Shown here in pieces: positions 1 through 8,711 of a DNA stretch of 64,000 bases. Within the stretch, counting starts at the first letter, position 1. Each line of letters opens with the position of its first letter. The position numbers and the translations under genes are program-made. Where the stretch lies: contig NZ_SJXJ01000001.1 of the NCBI RefSeq assembly GCF_004337695.1, positions 186,001 to 250,000 of the forward strand, written 5' to 3'. Source of the DNA: Tenacibaculum sp. M341. Lineage in GTDB: Bacteria; Bacteroidota; Bacteroidia; Flavobacteriales; Flavobacteriaceae. The notes under the pieces were generated by a model, which searched no databases, was not told the origin of the DNA, and saw only the letters and a program-made list of their open reading frames with translations.

Positions 1-1548
1 TTTGTCTTTGGTATCCGTTTTACTATCACTTACTTTGTCTTTAATAAAGATGTCTTCCATTTTTTTTGGTTGTTCATCTTCTCGCCAAATAAAACCTTGG
101 AACTTTTTTTCTTCTTCAGGAAATTCAGATGGAGGATAGGTTTTTCCTTCAGATTGTTTGAAATAAGTGGTTTGAACTACTTCATTATTTTCTAATTCAA
201 ATTTAATATCACTTGCTATTTCTTTGGTAATAGTTTCAAGTACTTGAGTATCTTCATTTCTACTATGATATAACGATTCAGCATTTCCTTTTACAAGCAT
301 GGTTCGTAAATCATTATCTATAAATTTACCATAGATATTTCTTCCTTTTATTTGGTTGAAATAATTTGGGTCAATAGAGTCTTTTTGAATGATGAAAGAG
401 TTTTGTAAAACTCGTAATGAATCTAAATTATTGGTTTCTTTATTTGTTAAAAACTGAATGCTATCTCCTGTAATTTGACTTTTACCAGACCATAAAATCG
501 GGTTTTTAAACATTCTTGTAAGTCCTGTAACCTGATTAGAATGTATGGAGTCGCATTTTCCTTGTAAGTTAGATTTAAAGATTTTTACATTATGATAGGT
601 TCTCATAATTCTATTATCTTTTTTTCCAGTAACTAAAATGGTATCACCATGAATATATAAAGAATCTTTTTCCATGATAGAAATTGCTACCGGCTTTTTT
701 ACAATAAAAAGAGAATCTTGTAACTCAAAAATTTCTGCATAATTACCTTTAATTACAGAGTTTTGAATAGTATCAATTACTTTTATTTTGTTGTTAGCAG
801 AAGCAAAACCTTTACGTTTGTCGTAATACAAACTATCTGCTGCCACTGTTTTGTTTTTTAAATACAGTTTGGCGTTTTTTACAAAGTAAGATATATCTGT
901 ATTGGTATCGAAAAAACCTTTTTCAGCATAAATTTTAGTGCTGTCTTTTAAATTATAAACTGTAGATGGTCCGTAAATATATGCTAAGTTAGAGTTGGTA
1001 TAATAATCTAAATGATCTGATTCTAGTTTGTTATCAGGGTTTACAACATTCACTCTAGTTTTGGCGGTAAACTTTTTACTTTCTAAATAATAAGTCCCGC
1101 GATCACTTGTAAGCGTATTTTTCTTGTCTTTAATTTTTCCGAAGGTAGGATAAAAAAGTTCTTGTTTAGTTCTATCAAAATAAAGCGTATCTGTAGTAAG
1201 CTTCATTTCTTTATCGTTTACTTCTACATTTCCCCAAGATTTAGCTATTTTAGTATTAGCATCATAATTAGCAAAATCAGAATACTGAATAATGCTATCT
1301 CCTTGCTCAATCACAACTTCACCAACGGCTTTAAATAAGTTTTTTTCTTTGTAAAGTAGTGCACGTTTACAGTCTAAAACAGCTCCTTCATGAGCAACTT
1401 TTACATTATTTATTAAAACGGTTGCACCTGGATACCTATCTTCATCTGTAGTTGTTATTTCAGAAGAAAGAATTCTAATTCTTTTTGTTTTTTGAGAAAT
1501 AACTTGTAATGATGAGGCTATAAAAATTAAAAAAAGTATTTTTTTCAA
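1..1548 (-). CDS. OstA/LptA-like envelope protein (partial, C-terminus off the left edge)
   Basis: The minus-strand frame is open from 1548 to the window edge (516 codons), so the C-terminus is missing. It begins with a hydrophobic signal peptide, followed by repeating beta-rich segments of the type 'NVEVND...TTDTLYFDR...KNTLTSDRGTYY', the pattern of OstA/LptA-like proteins that bind lipopolysaccharide during export. No ATG is available near the signal peptide; the best start is TTG at 1546-1548. A TAnnTTTG box (TACTTTTG, minus strand, 1568-1575) lies about 20 nt upstream and supports this start. It is divergent from the channel gene at 1689. The family assignment rests on repeat pattern and signal peptide, so the lipopolysaccharide role is inferred. 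Confidence 0.72.
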   Translation of the reverse strand, partial: MKKILFLIFIASSLQVISQKTKRIRILSSEITTTDEDRYPGATVLINNVKVAHEGAVLDCKRALLYKEKNLFKAVGEVVIEQGDSIIQYSDFANYDANTKIAKSWGNVEVNDKEMKLTTDTLYFDRTKQELFYPTFGKIKDKKNTLTSDRGTYYLESKKFTAKTRVNVVNPDNKLESDHLDYYTNSNLAYIYGPSTVYNLKDSTKIYAEKGFFDTNTDISYFVKNAKLYLKNKTVAADSLYYDKRKGFASANNKIKVIDTIQNSVIKGNYAEIFELQDSLFIVKKPVAISIMEKDSLYIHGDTILVTGKKDNRIMRTYHNVKIFKSNLQGKCDSIHSNQVTGLTRMFKNPILWSGKSQITGDSIQFLTNKETNNLDSLRVLQNSFIIQKDSIDPNYFNQIKGRNIYGKFIDNDLRTMLVKGNAESLYHSRNEDTQVLETITKEIASDIKFELENNEVVQTTYFKQSEGKTYPPSEFPEEEKKFQGFIWREDEQPKKMEDIFIKDKVSDSKTDTKDK

Positions 1549-1567
1549 AATTATATTATTTAATGTG

Positions 1568-1575
1568 CAAAAGTA
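1568..1575 (-). promoter_or_regulatory. Bacteroidota -7 box (TACTTTTG) for the OstA-like gene
   Basis: Exact match to TAnnTTTG on the minus strand, 20 nt before the TTG start at 1548. It helps decide that unusual start. Confidence 0.55.
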
Positions 1576-1688
1576 AAGAAAAGAGTATGCCAAATTTGCA
1601 AATGATTTATTAAATTTAATTTTTAAGTTTTTTATTAAAAATAAAGAAGAATTAAGAAGTAATGAAAAAGACGTTAAGAGTTAACTAA

Positions 1689-2306
1689 ATGAGTGTAATT
1701 TATATTTTAGATATATTAGGAACATTTGCTTTTGCTGTGAGTGGTGCTTTGGTAGCCTCTAAAAAGAACTTTGATTTATTTGGCGTTATCATTATCGCTT
1801 TTGTAACAGCTGTAGGTGGGGGAATGTTGAGAGATGTTTTGATAAATGCGCATCCTATTAATTGGATTGGTGATTTAAATTATGTTTGGGTTATTCTAAT
1901 AGCGGTTTTGTTTACTTTTTTATTTAAAAAGCGAATAGAGCCTTTAAGAAAAACGTTTTTTTTATTTGATACTGTTGGTATTAGTGTGTTTACTTTATTA
2001 GGTCTTCAAAAAGGGTTAGATTATCAATTACCTTCTGTTATTGCGATAATAATGGGAATGATTTCAGCTGTTTTTGGCGGAGTTATTAGAGATGTTTTAA
2101 CAAGAAAAGTACCTTTGATTTTTAAAAAAGAAATATATGCTTCGGCTTGTTTGTTAGGAGGTTTAATTTATCTTTTTTTACAAAAGTTAGGTGTTCATGA
2201 AGATGTAGTTTTCATTGCTTCATCAATAGTAATCATAGTTGTAAGAACAGTATCGGTTATTTATAAATTAGAGCTTCCGAAAATAAAAGATGATTATTCA
2301 AAATAA
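1689..2306 (+). CDS. TRIC/UPF0126 family inner-membrane cation channel protein
   Basis: A 205-residue, strongly hydrophobic protein with about seven membrane segments and two related halves. Each half carries the family's glycine-rich motif followed by a basic residue (GGGMLRD near residues 43-49 and FGGVIRD near 129-135). This is the signature of the YadS/YicG (UPF0126) proteins, bacterial relatives of trimeric intracellular cation channels. Length is normal for the family. The ATG at 1689 places the first membrane helix at the N-terminus. It is divergent from the OstA-like gene and 46 bp upstream of the LysM gene, so the two may be co-transcribed. Ion specificity cannot be read from sequence. 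Confidence 0.88.
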   Translation: MSVIYILDILGTFAFAVSGALVASKKNFDLFGVIIIAFVTAVGGGMLRDVLINAHPINWIGDLNYVWVILIAVLFTFLFKKRIEPLRKTFFLFDTVGISVFTLLGLQKGLDYQLPSVIAIIMGMISAVFGGVIRDVLTRKVPLIFKKEIYASACLLGGLIYLFLQKLGVHEDVVFIASSIVIIVVRTVSVIYKLELPKIKDDYSK

Positions 2307-2352
2307 TGAGGTTTACTTGTTTTGAATAATTTATTTACTAAAATAATTAAGT

Positions 2353-2901
2353 ATGTGGAAAATTATTTTTTTTATGCTTTTAGTAAGCAGAACTGTTTTT
2401 AGTCAGGATAAAAAATTGCCTGAAGGTTGGGATCCTATTTTATTAGATGGAAAAACAGCATATATGAACTTAATTACAGGTGATGTTTCTGAAACCTTTC
2501 CATTAAAAGCAGCAAAAAAGAAAGAAATAGTTGAAGAATATGATCCTACAATAACTCATAAAGTTATGAAAGGAGAAACATTAAGTAGTATTTCAAGAAA
2601 ATATAATATGCATTTATCTCGATTATATCGTTTGAACAGCATGGTGAATTTTGATTCTATTGAAGTAGGAGATGAGATTGTTATCGGTTATAAGGAGAAA
2701 AATGAAGTGTTAAATAGGAGTGAAGTACCAGAACAAGTTTCTGAAGATTCTCTTGATATTTCTAAGTATCATATTGTAAAATCTGGTGATACATTGTATA
2801 GTATTGCTAAAAAATATGGAATTAGCGTGTCTATATTAAAGGAGAAAAATAATTTAAAATCGAATAGTATTTTTGTAGGACAACAGTTACTTATTCAGTG
2901 A
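2353..2901 (+). CDS. Secreted protein with WW-like segment and two LysM domains
   Basis: 182 residues: signal peptide (about 1-18), a WW-like segment (22-50), then two LysM repeats near 70-112 and 139-182 (HKVMKGETLSSISRKYNM and YHIVKSGDTLYSIAKKYGI). LysM domains bind peptidoglycan, so the protein probably sits at the periplasmic cell wall. The segment at 22-50 has LP-x-GW, then G-K-x-x-Y-x-N-x-x-T-G, then a proline at the position expected for a WW domain, although the second tryptophan is missing. The gene ends just before a GATCA-rich stretch and a heptamer repeat. LysM is certain; the WW-like fold is a suggestion from pattern only. Confidence 0.85.
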   Translation: MWKIIFFMLLVSRTVFSQDKKLPEGWDPILLDGKTAYMNLITGDVSETFPLKAAKKKEIVEEYDPTITHKVMKGETLSSISRKYNMHLSRLYRLNSMVNFDSIEVGDEIVIGYKEKNEVLNRSEVPEQVSEDSLDISKYHIVKSGDTLYSIAKKYGISVSILKEKNNLKSNSIFVGQQLLIQ

Positions 2902-3072
2902 TCTGTTATCACTGATCAATTATTAGTATTCAGTGTTTTTATTCTTAACTTTTTTATAACAGGAAAATTAATAATTGTATTTTCTAAAAAGTATCTTTCA
3001 AACCTCAAACCTCAAACCTCAAACCTCAAACCTCAAACCTCAAACCTCAAACCTCAAACCTCAAACCTCAAA
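2894..3072 (+). repeat. GATCA-rich dyads followed by a (TCAAACC)n heptamer array
   Basis: 2894-2935 holds short CAGTGATC/GATCAATTAT units, partly overlapping the end of the LysM gene. From 2998 to 3072 the heptamer TCAAACC is repeated 10 times plus five bases without interruption. The same two-part composition recurs at 43889-44161, also between convergent genes. Confidence 0.9.
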
Positions 3073-3079
3073 TCATAAA

Positions 3080-3107
3080 AAAACCTCACAGAATTTAATC
3101 TGCAAGG
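3080..3107 (-). terminator. Hairpin terminator of lpdA
   Basis: Read on the minus strand, CCTTGCAG pairs with CTGTGAGG (two G-U pairs), followed by a run of seven T. It sits about 30 nt after the lpdA stop. Confidence 0.6.
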
Positions 3108-3135
3108 CTTTTAAAAATATTCTTAAACTATATTC

Positions 3136-4524
3136 CTATAGGTGAATTACTTCATCATAAGCATCAGCCACAGCTTCCATTACCGCTTCACTCATCGTTG
3201 GGTGAGGGTGAATTGCTTTTAATACTTCGTGACCAGTAGTTTCTAATTTTCTACCTAAAACAGCTTCAGCAATCATATCAGTAACACCAGCACCAATCAT
3301 ATGACAACCTAACCACTCACCATATTTAGCATCGAAAATAACCTTTACAAAACCTTCAGGAGTACCAGCAGCTTTTGCTTTACCAGAGGCAGAGAAAGGG
3401 AATTTACCTACTTTAATATCGTAACCTTGCTCTATCGCTTTTTCTTCGGTTAATCCTACAGAAGCGATTTCTGGGGTAGCATAAGTACAACCAGGAATGT
3501 TTCCATAATCGATTGTTTCAGTATGTAAACCAGCTATTTTTTCAACACAAGTAATTCCTTCCGCAGAAGCAACATGAGCCAATGCTGGACCAGGAGTTAC
3601 ATCACCAATAGCATAGTAACCTGGAATGTTAGTTTGATAAAAATCGTTTACTAAAATTTTATCTCTATCAGTAATAATTCCTACATCTTCTAAACCAATA
3701 TTCTCAATGTTTGTTTTAATACCAACAGCAGATAAAACGATATCAGCTTCTAAAATTTGTTCTCCTTTTTTAGTTTTTACGGTAGCTTTTACACCATCAC
3801 CAGAAGTATCAACAGACTCAACAGAAGCGTTAGTCATTACTTTAATACCAGCTTTTTTGAAAGAACGCTCCATTTGTTTAGATACATCTTTATCTTCTAC
3901 AGGAACAATATTTGGCATGTACTCTACAATAGTTACATCTGTACCCATTGTATTGTAAAAATGAGCAAACTCAACACCAATAGCACCAGAACCAACAACG
4001 ATCATAGATTTTGGTTGTTCTGGTAAGCTCATAGCTTCTCTATATCCTATTACTTTTTTTCCATCTTGAGGTAAACTTGGTAATACACGAGAACGAGCAC
4101 CAGTTGCAATAATAATATGATCAGCACTGTATTCAGTAACAGTACCATCTTCAGCAGTTACATCTACTTTTTTTCCAGCTTTAATTTTACCAAAACCGTT
4201 AATAACATCGATTTTGTTTTTCTTCATTAAGAATTGAACACCTTTGCTCATTCCTTCAGCAACACCACGACTACGTTTGATAACAGCATCAAAATCTTTA
4301 TCAATAGCCTCAGCTTTTAAACCATAGGCATCCACATGTTTTAAATAATCATATACTTGAGCAGATTTTAATAATGCTTTTGTAGGAATACATCCCCAGT
4401 TTAAGCAAATACCACCTAAACTTTCTTTCTCTACTACAGCTGCTTTAAATCCTAATTGAGAGGCTCTAATTGCGGTTACATATCCTCCAGGACCAGAACC
4501 GATAACTATAACGTCGTATTTCAT
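3136..4524 (-). CDS. lpdA: Dihydrolipoyl dehydrogenase
   Basis: 462 residues, full length for the E3 subunit of 2-oxo acid dehydrogenase complexes. It reoxidises dihydrolipoamide with FAD and reduces NAD+. Visible features: N-terminal FAD fold IGSGPGGY (8-15), redox-active disulfide C40-x4-C45 in GGICLNWGC, NAD-binding GSGAIGVEF near 178-186, a second FAD motif YAIGDVTPGPALAH near 306-319, and the C-terminal catalytic HPHPT (439-443). All key residues are present. It is monocistronic here: upstream is 110 bp of intergenic DNA, downstream a terminator and repeat. Several dehydrogenase complexes use E3, so its position alone does not show which one it serves. Confidence 0.97.
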   Translation of the reverse strand: MKYDVIVIGSGPGGYVTAIRASQLGFKAAVVEKESLGGICLNWGCIPTKALLKSAQVYDYLKHVDAYGLKAEAIDKDFDAVIKRSRGVAEGMSKGVQFLMKKNKIDVINGFGKIKAGKKVDVTAEDGTVTEYSADHIIIATGARSRVLPSLPQDGKKVIGYREAMSLPEQPKSMIVVGSGAIGVEFAHFYNTMGTDVTIVEYMPNIVPVEDKDVSKQMERSFKKAGIKVMTNASVESVDTSGDGVKATVKTKKGEQILEADIVLSAVGIKTNIENIGLEDVGIITDRDKILVNDFYQTNIPGYYAIGDVTPGPALAHVASAEGITCVEKIAGLHTETIDYGNIPGCTYATPEIASVGLTEEKAIEQGYDIKVGKFPFSASGKAKAAGTPEGFVKVIFDAKYGEWLGCHMIGAGVTDMIAEAVLGRKLETTGHEVLKAIHPHPTMSEAVMEAVADAYDEVIHL

Positions 4525-4634
4525 ATTTTATAGTGTTTGTTTTTAGTTGTTTTATTTTCTAGTTTGCGAAGTTGTAAAAAATTTTGTTAAACAAATTTAC
4601 AACTTCCGAAAAAAATATTTTTCAATATTTTTAA

Positions 4635-5240
4635 TTAATCACAATTGTGATTGTAAAACTTAATAGCTTTTTTAAAACTTGATTCAAAGTTTTTTTTATA
4701 ACTATTCTTATCTCTAATCTTTTCTGTAAAAATGGAACATTCATTGCCCATAGATTTTAATATAGCTATATTTTTTTTGTCTCTATGATGCATTTGTTTT
4801 ATGTAGATGGAATTTTTTCTGCAAATATAAAAAAGGTTTGAAGTAAAATTATCTCCTGTTAAATAATTACTACCAGAAAATTCTCTAGAAAATAAAGAAA
4901 GTTTACCTTTTTGTTCTTCTTTTACTAAAAAAACTACATCTTTTCTTCTACCACCAATATTTTTTTGAAGAATTTTATAAGTGTAAATCTCTCCATCATC
5001 AAATATTAGTTCTTTAACTTCTTTTTGGTTAAATGTTCTTTTCTTAGAATCTTTAGTTTTTCTATATTTAATTTTATTTCCAGATGTTAATTTAAAAAGA
5101 CCTTTAAGTGATGAACCATCTCTTAAAAATAGAATACCTGATTCATAAACTTTAAAACCAAAATCGTTTCTGTTTTGAGAAAATAAATTTGTTTTTAATA
5201 AAAAAGTAAATATTAAAACTACTGTAATTCTTTTTATCAT
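4635..5240 (-). CDS. Small secreted protein of unknown function
   Basis: About 201 residues with an N-terminal signal peptide (MIKRITVVLIFTFLLKTNLFS). The mature part is beta-rich and basic, with segments like 'GILFLRDGSSLKGLFK' and 'KEVKELIFDDGEIYTYK', similar in style to flavobacterial secreted proteins in which a property is declared as a 'line' and converted to a key. I do not recognise a family. The ATG at 5240 is preferred to one six bases upstream because it begins directly with the basic n-region. It lies about 20 bp after argS on the same strand and may be read through from it. Confidence 0.65.
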   Translation of the reverse strand: MIKRITVVLIFTFLLKTNLFSQNRNDFGFKVYESGILFLRDGSSLKGLFKLTSGNKIKYRKTKDSKKRTFNQKEVKELIFDDGEIYTYKILQKNIGGRRKDVVFLVKEEQKGKLSLFSREFSGSNYLTGDNFTSNLFYICRKNSIYIKQMHHRDKKNIAILKSMGNECSIFTEKIRDKNSYKKNFESSFKKAIKFYNHNCD

Positions 5241-5261
5241 GACCATTGTAGCATTGAAAAA

Positions 5262-7034
5262 TTACATTCTTTCAGGAACATTTATTCCTAATAATTTGAA
5301 GGCAGATTCAATGGTATCAGCTACTTTTTTTGCTAATTGAACTCTAAAAATCTTTTTATCTTCGTTTTCTTCACCTAAAATTGACACGTTCTGATAAAAC
5401 GAATTAAATTCTTTTACCAAATCAAATGTATAATTAGCAATTAATGCAGGTGAATAATTTTTAGCTGCTTGTTGAATTACTTCAGGATATAGTTCTAATT
5501 GTTTTATCAGCTCTTTTTCCTTTTCATGTAACTCAATGTCAGTAATTACTTTAGAATAGTCAAATGTCGTTTTTCTTAAAATTGATTGCACTCTTGCATA
5601 CGCCATTTGAATAAAAGGTCCTGAATTTCCTTGGAAATCTACAGAAGCTTTTGGATCGAATAAAATTCGTTTTTTAGGATCTACTTTTAAAATGAAGTAT
5701 TTTAAAGCTCCTAAACCAATTATATTATATAATTTCTCTTTTTCCTCGTCAGAATAGCCTTCTAGCTTTCCTAATTCTTGTGAAATTTCACGAGCTGTAT
5801 TTGTCATTTCATCCATTAAATCATCAGCATCAACAACAGTACCTTCACGAGATTTCATTTTTCCAGAAGGTAAATCTACCATACCATAACTTAAATGATA
5901 TAATTGATCTGCCCAGCTATAACCTAACTTCTTTAAAATTAAGAATAACACTTTGAAATGGTGATCTTGTTCGTTACCAACGGTATATACCATTCCGTTT
6001 AAACCAGAAAAATCATTTGCTCTTTGAATAGCTGTACCAATATCTTGTGTCATGTATACAGCAGTTCCATCAGAACGTAATACTAGTTTATCATCTAATT
6101 TATCTTCTTTAAGAGAGCACCAAACTGAACCGTCTTCTTTTTTATAAAAAACATTGTTTTTTAAGCCTTCTTCAATAATATCTTTTCCTAATAAATAGGT
6201 GTTACTTTCATAGTATAGTTTATCAAAATCAACACCAATGTTTTTGTAGGTAACATCAAATCCTTCATATACCCAACCGTTCATGGTTTCCCATAGCTTT
6301 ACTGTTTCAGCATCTCCAGATTCCCATTTACGTAACATTTCTTGAGCTTCTAAGAATAAAGGAGCTTGTTTTTTAGCATCATCTTCAGACATTCCGCCTT
6401 CAACTAATTCACTAATTTCCTTTTTATATTCTTGATCGAATTTAACATAGTAATTACCAACTAATTTATCACCTTTTAAACCAGTAGAAGCTGGTGTTTC
6501 GTTATTACCAAAACGTTTCCAAGCTAACATCGATTTACAAATGTGTATACCTCTGTCGTTAATAATTTGCGTTTTATAAACTGTATGTCCAGCAGCTTTT
6601 AAAATTTCAGAAACAGAATACCCTAATAATACATTTCTAACGTGACCTAAATGTAAAGGTTTATTCGTATTAGGTGAAGAGTATTCCACCATGCGAGCAT
6701 CGTCATTTTTTTCAGCAAAACCATAAGTATCGTTTGCTGCTATCGTATTAAAAAAATTAATGTAAAAGCGATCGCTAATTACTAAATTTAAAAACCCCTT
6801 TACTACATTAAAACCAGTAATTTCATCTACTTTTTCAACTAAATAGTTACCTAAGTCGTTACCAATTTGTACCGGATTTCCTTTTTTATAACGTAATAAA
6901 GGAAACACAACTACAGTTATATCTCCTTCAAAATCTTTACGTGTGGCTTGAAATTCTACTGAAGGAATTTCTGTTTCGTATAAACTAAGAAAACCTTCTT
7001 TAACTTTCGCTTCTATTAACGATTGTATGTTCAT
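5262..7034 (-). CDS. argS: Arginyl-tRNA synthetase
   Basis: About 590 residues, normal for class I ArgRS, which charges tRNA-Arg. An N-terminal additional domain (about 1-85) precedes the catalytic core with the HIGH motif as HLGH (128-131) in KPLHLGHVRN; the KMSKS loop appears as GKMKSREGTVV, and an alpha-helical DALR anticodon-binding domain closes the protein. The frame is open to 7067, but that first codon is TTG and forms part of a -7 promoter box, so the ATG at 7034 (MNIQSL) is the real start. Confidence 0.96.
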   Translation of the reverse strand: MNIQSLIEAKVKEGFLSLYETEIPSVEFQATRKDFEGDITVVVFPLLRYKKGNPVQIGNDLGNYLVEKVDEITGFNVVKGFLNLVISDRFYINFFNTIAANDTYGFAEKNDDARMVEYSSPNTNKPLHLGHVRNVLLGYSVSEILKAAGHTVYKTQIINDRGIHICKSMLAWKRFGNNETPASTGLKGDKLVGNYYVKFDQEYKKEISELVEGGMSEDDAKKQAPLFLEAQEMLRKWESGDAETVKLWETMNGWVYEGFDVTYKNIGVDFDKLYYESNTYLLGKDIIEEGLKNNVFYKKEDGSVWCSLKEDKLDDKLVLRSDGTAVYMTQDIGTAIQRANDFSGLNGMVYTVGNEQDHHFKVLFLILKKLGYSWADQLYHLSYGMVDLPSGKMKSREGTVVDADDLMDEMTNTAREISQELGKLEGYSDEEKEKLYNIIGLGALKYFILKVDPKKRILFDPKASVDFQGNSGPFIQMAYARVQSILRKTTFDYSKVITDIELHEKEKELIKQLELYPEVIQQAAKNYSPALIANYTFDLVKEFNSFYQNVSILGEENEDKKIFRVQLAKKVADTIESAFKLLGINVPERM

Positions 7035-7064
7035 CTGTTGATTGATTCTTTTTAAATCGAGTAG

Positions 7065-7072
7065 CAAAATTA
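7065..7072 (-). promoter_or_regulatory. -7 box (TAATTTTG) of argS
   Basis: Exact TAnnTTTG on the minus strand, 31 nt upstream of the ATG. It overlaps the upstream TTG codon and so excludes the longer reading frame. Confidence 0.55.
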
Positions 7073-7117
7073 CATAATTTTATTTGTTTATTTGGTCGAT
7101 TTAAAAGCTTATTAACG

Positions 7118-7125
7118 TAGTTTTG
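7118..7125 (+). promoter_or_regulatory. -7 box (TAGTTTTG) of the YkgJ-type gene
   Basis: Exact TAnnTTTG with a TTTG at 7091-7094 as possible -33 element. It ends only four bases before the ATG at 7130, so the transcript is probably leaderless or nearly so. Confidence 0.5.
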
Positions 7126-7129
7126 CAGT

Positions 7130-7630
7130 ATGGATAAAGACTTAGAGAATTTACGCAAACTAGCAAAGGATAAATTAGAAGAGAATAAGAAATATTTTCA
7201 ACGATTAAAAAAACGTACTCCAAAACGTTTAGACTTACTAGTGCAAGAAATTCATGAAGAGGAATTTGAGCGTACCGATTGTTTAGACTGTGGGAATTGT
7301 TGTAAAACTACCAGCCCAATGTTTACCTATAAAGATATTGAACGTATAGCGAAGCATTTAAAAATGAAAGTAGCTGATTTTAAAGATCAATATTTACAAA
7401 TAGATGAAGATGATTTTCATGTATTAAAATCAGCGCCATGTCCTTTTTTAGATGAAAGAGATAATATGTGCTTTATATACGATGTTCGTCCTAAAGCCTG
7501 TTCAGAATATCCGCATACTAATAGAAAAAAGTTTATTCAGTTAGCAAACTTAACCATAAAGAACACAGAAATTTGTCCGGCAACATACAGAATTGTGGAA
7601 GAATTGAAGAGAAGATTGCCAAAATCTTAA
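7130..7630 (+). CDS. YkgJ-family cysteine-cluster protein
   Basis: 166 residues. The family signature is clear: CLDCGNCC (C51, C54, C57, C58) followed, after about 45 residues, by APCPFLDERDNMCFIYDVRPKACSEYP with four further cysteines. The arrangement resembles a metal or iron-sulfur site, as proposed for this zinc/iron-chelating family; the biological substrate is unknown. The N-terminal 45 residues are charged and helical. The gene is divergent from argS with about 95 bp between starts, each with its own promoter box. Confidence 0.85.
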   Translation: MDKDLENLRKLAKDKLEENKKYFQRLKKRTPKRLDLLVQEIHEEEFERTDCLDCGNCCKTTSPMFTYKDIERIAKHLKMKVADFKDQYLQIDEDDFHVLKSAPCPFLDERDNMCFIYDVRPKACSEYPHTNRKKFIQLANLTIKNTEICPATYRIVEELKRRLPKS

Positions 7631-7800
7631 ATGTTGTGTTTGTATAATTTTGATTGAAAAGTAATGATATTCTCATTATTTGGGTGTGTAAAATGTTAAA
7701 TATGCATATAAAACAAGGTGTAGTTGTTGTTTTTTAACATAGTTATATTTTAGGTGGTGTTTTTTTGATTACATTGTTTCAATTAAAATTTTAGGAGCAT

Positions 7801-8640
7801 ATGGAGATAGTTAGATCTTATTTTGAAAGTATGCCTTCATTACACAGAAGTATGTTGTTAGTAGGAGGTATTACATTCTTTTGGTTGTTAGAAGGAGGTA
7901 TTCCTTTATTTAAATGGAAACATAATAAATGGAAACACGCGTTACCAAACTTATTTTTTACTGGTACTACTGTTATTATAAATTTTGCATTGGCATTTTT
8001 ATTACTAAAAACTTCTTTTTGGGTTGCTGATAATAATTTCGGTTTAATCAATTGGTTACCTGAAATGCCTTTATGGGCTTATATTTTACTAGGTGTTTTA
8101 TTTTTAGATTTTTTTGGAGCGTATTTAGCTCATTTAGTAGAGCACAAAGTAAAACCTTTGTGGATGGTACATTTGGTGCATCATTCAGATCATAAAGTTG
8201 ATACTACAACAGCAAACAGGCATCATCCAATAGAAAGTGTAATTCGTTTTACATTTACGCTAATAGGTGTGTTTATTGTAGGAACACCTTTCTATATTAT
8301 TATGATTTATCAATCGTTGTCATTGGTGTTTACACAGTTCAATCATGCGAATATTAGAATGCCTAAAAAGTTAGATAAAGCATTGAGTTATATAATTTGT
8401 TCGCCAGATATGCACAAAGTACACCATCATAATTTATTGCCTTACACAGATAGTAACTACGGAAATATTTTTTCTATTTGGGATCGATTGTTAGGCACTT
8501 ACATGCAGTTAGATAGAGATAAGATTGTGTATGGAGTAGATACTTTTCCTGATGAAGCAAAGAATTCTAATTTAAAAGAGTTATTGAAACAACCTTTTCA
8601 AGGGTACAGAAAACCAACTAACTTAGAAGAATTATCATAA
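7801..8640 (+). CDS. Sterol desaturase / fatty-acid hydroxylase family membrane protein
   Basis: 279 residues with about four membrane helices and the eight-histidine di-iron pattern of the family: HLVEH (111-115), HLVHHSDH (124-131), HH (141-142) and HKVHHH (205-210). These proteins use a di-iron centre and O2 to hydroxylate or desaturate lipids; the lipid substrate cannot be told here. A long upstream region (about 170 bp) shows no other gene, and a strong hairpin terminator follows directly. It appears monocistronic. Confidence 0.9.
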   Translation: MEIVRSYFESMPSLHRSMLLVGGITFFWLLEGGIPLFKWKHNKWKHALPNLFFTGTTVIINFALAFLLLKTSFWVADNNFGLINWLPEMPLWAYILLGVLFLDFFGAYLAHLVEHKVKPLWMVHLVHHSDHKVDTTTANRHHPIESVIRFTFTLIGVFIVGTPFYIIMIYQSLSLVFTQFNHANIRMPKKLDKALSYIICSPDMHKVHHHNLLPYTDSNYGNIFSIWDRLLGTYMQLDRDKIVYGVDTFPDEAKNSNLKELLKQPFQGYRKPTNLEELS

Positions 8641-8678
8641 AAAAGAGGCTGTTTAAAAATATAAACAGCCTCTTTTTA
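8641..8678. terminator. Bidirectional hairpin terminator
   Basis: AAAGAGGCTGTTT pairs perfectly with AAACAGCCTCTTT around a seven-base loop, with A and T runs on both sides. It serves the hydroxylase gene (+) and GG-leader peptide 1 (-). Confidence 0.85.
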
Positions 8679-8711
8679 AACTAACTTAAAATTAGATTGA
8701 TGTTTTAAAAA

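Noticed and set aside
3707-4026. Plus-strand open frames opposite lpdA
   Set aside because: They are shadows of a strongly conserved enzyme gene.
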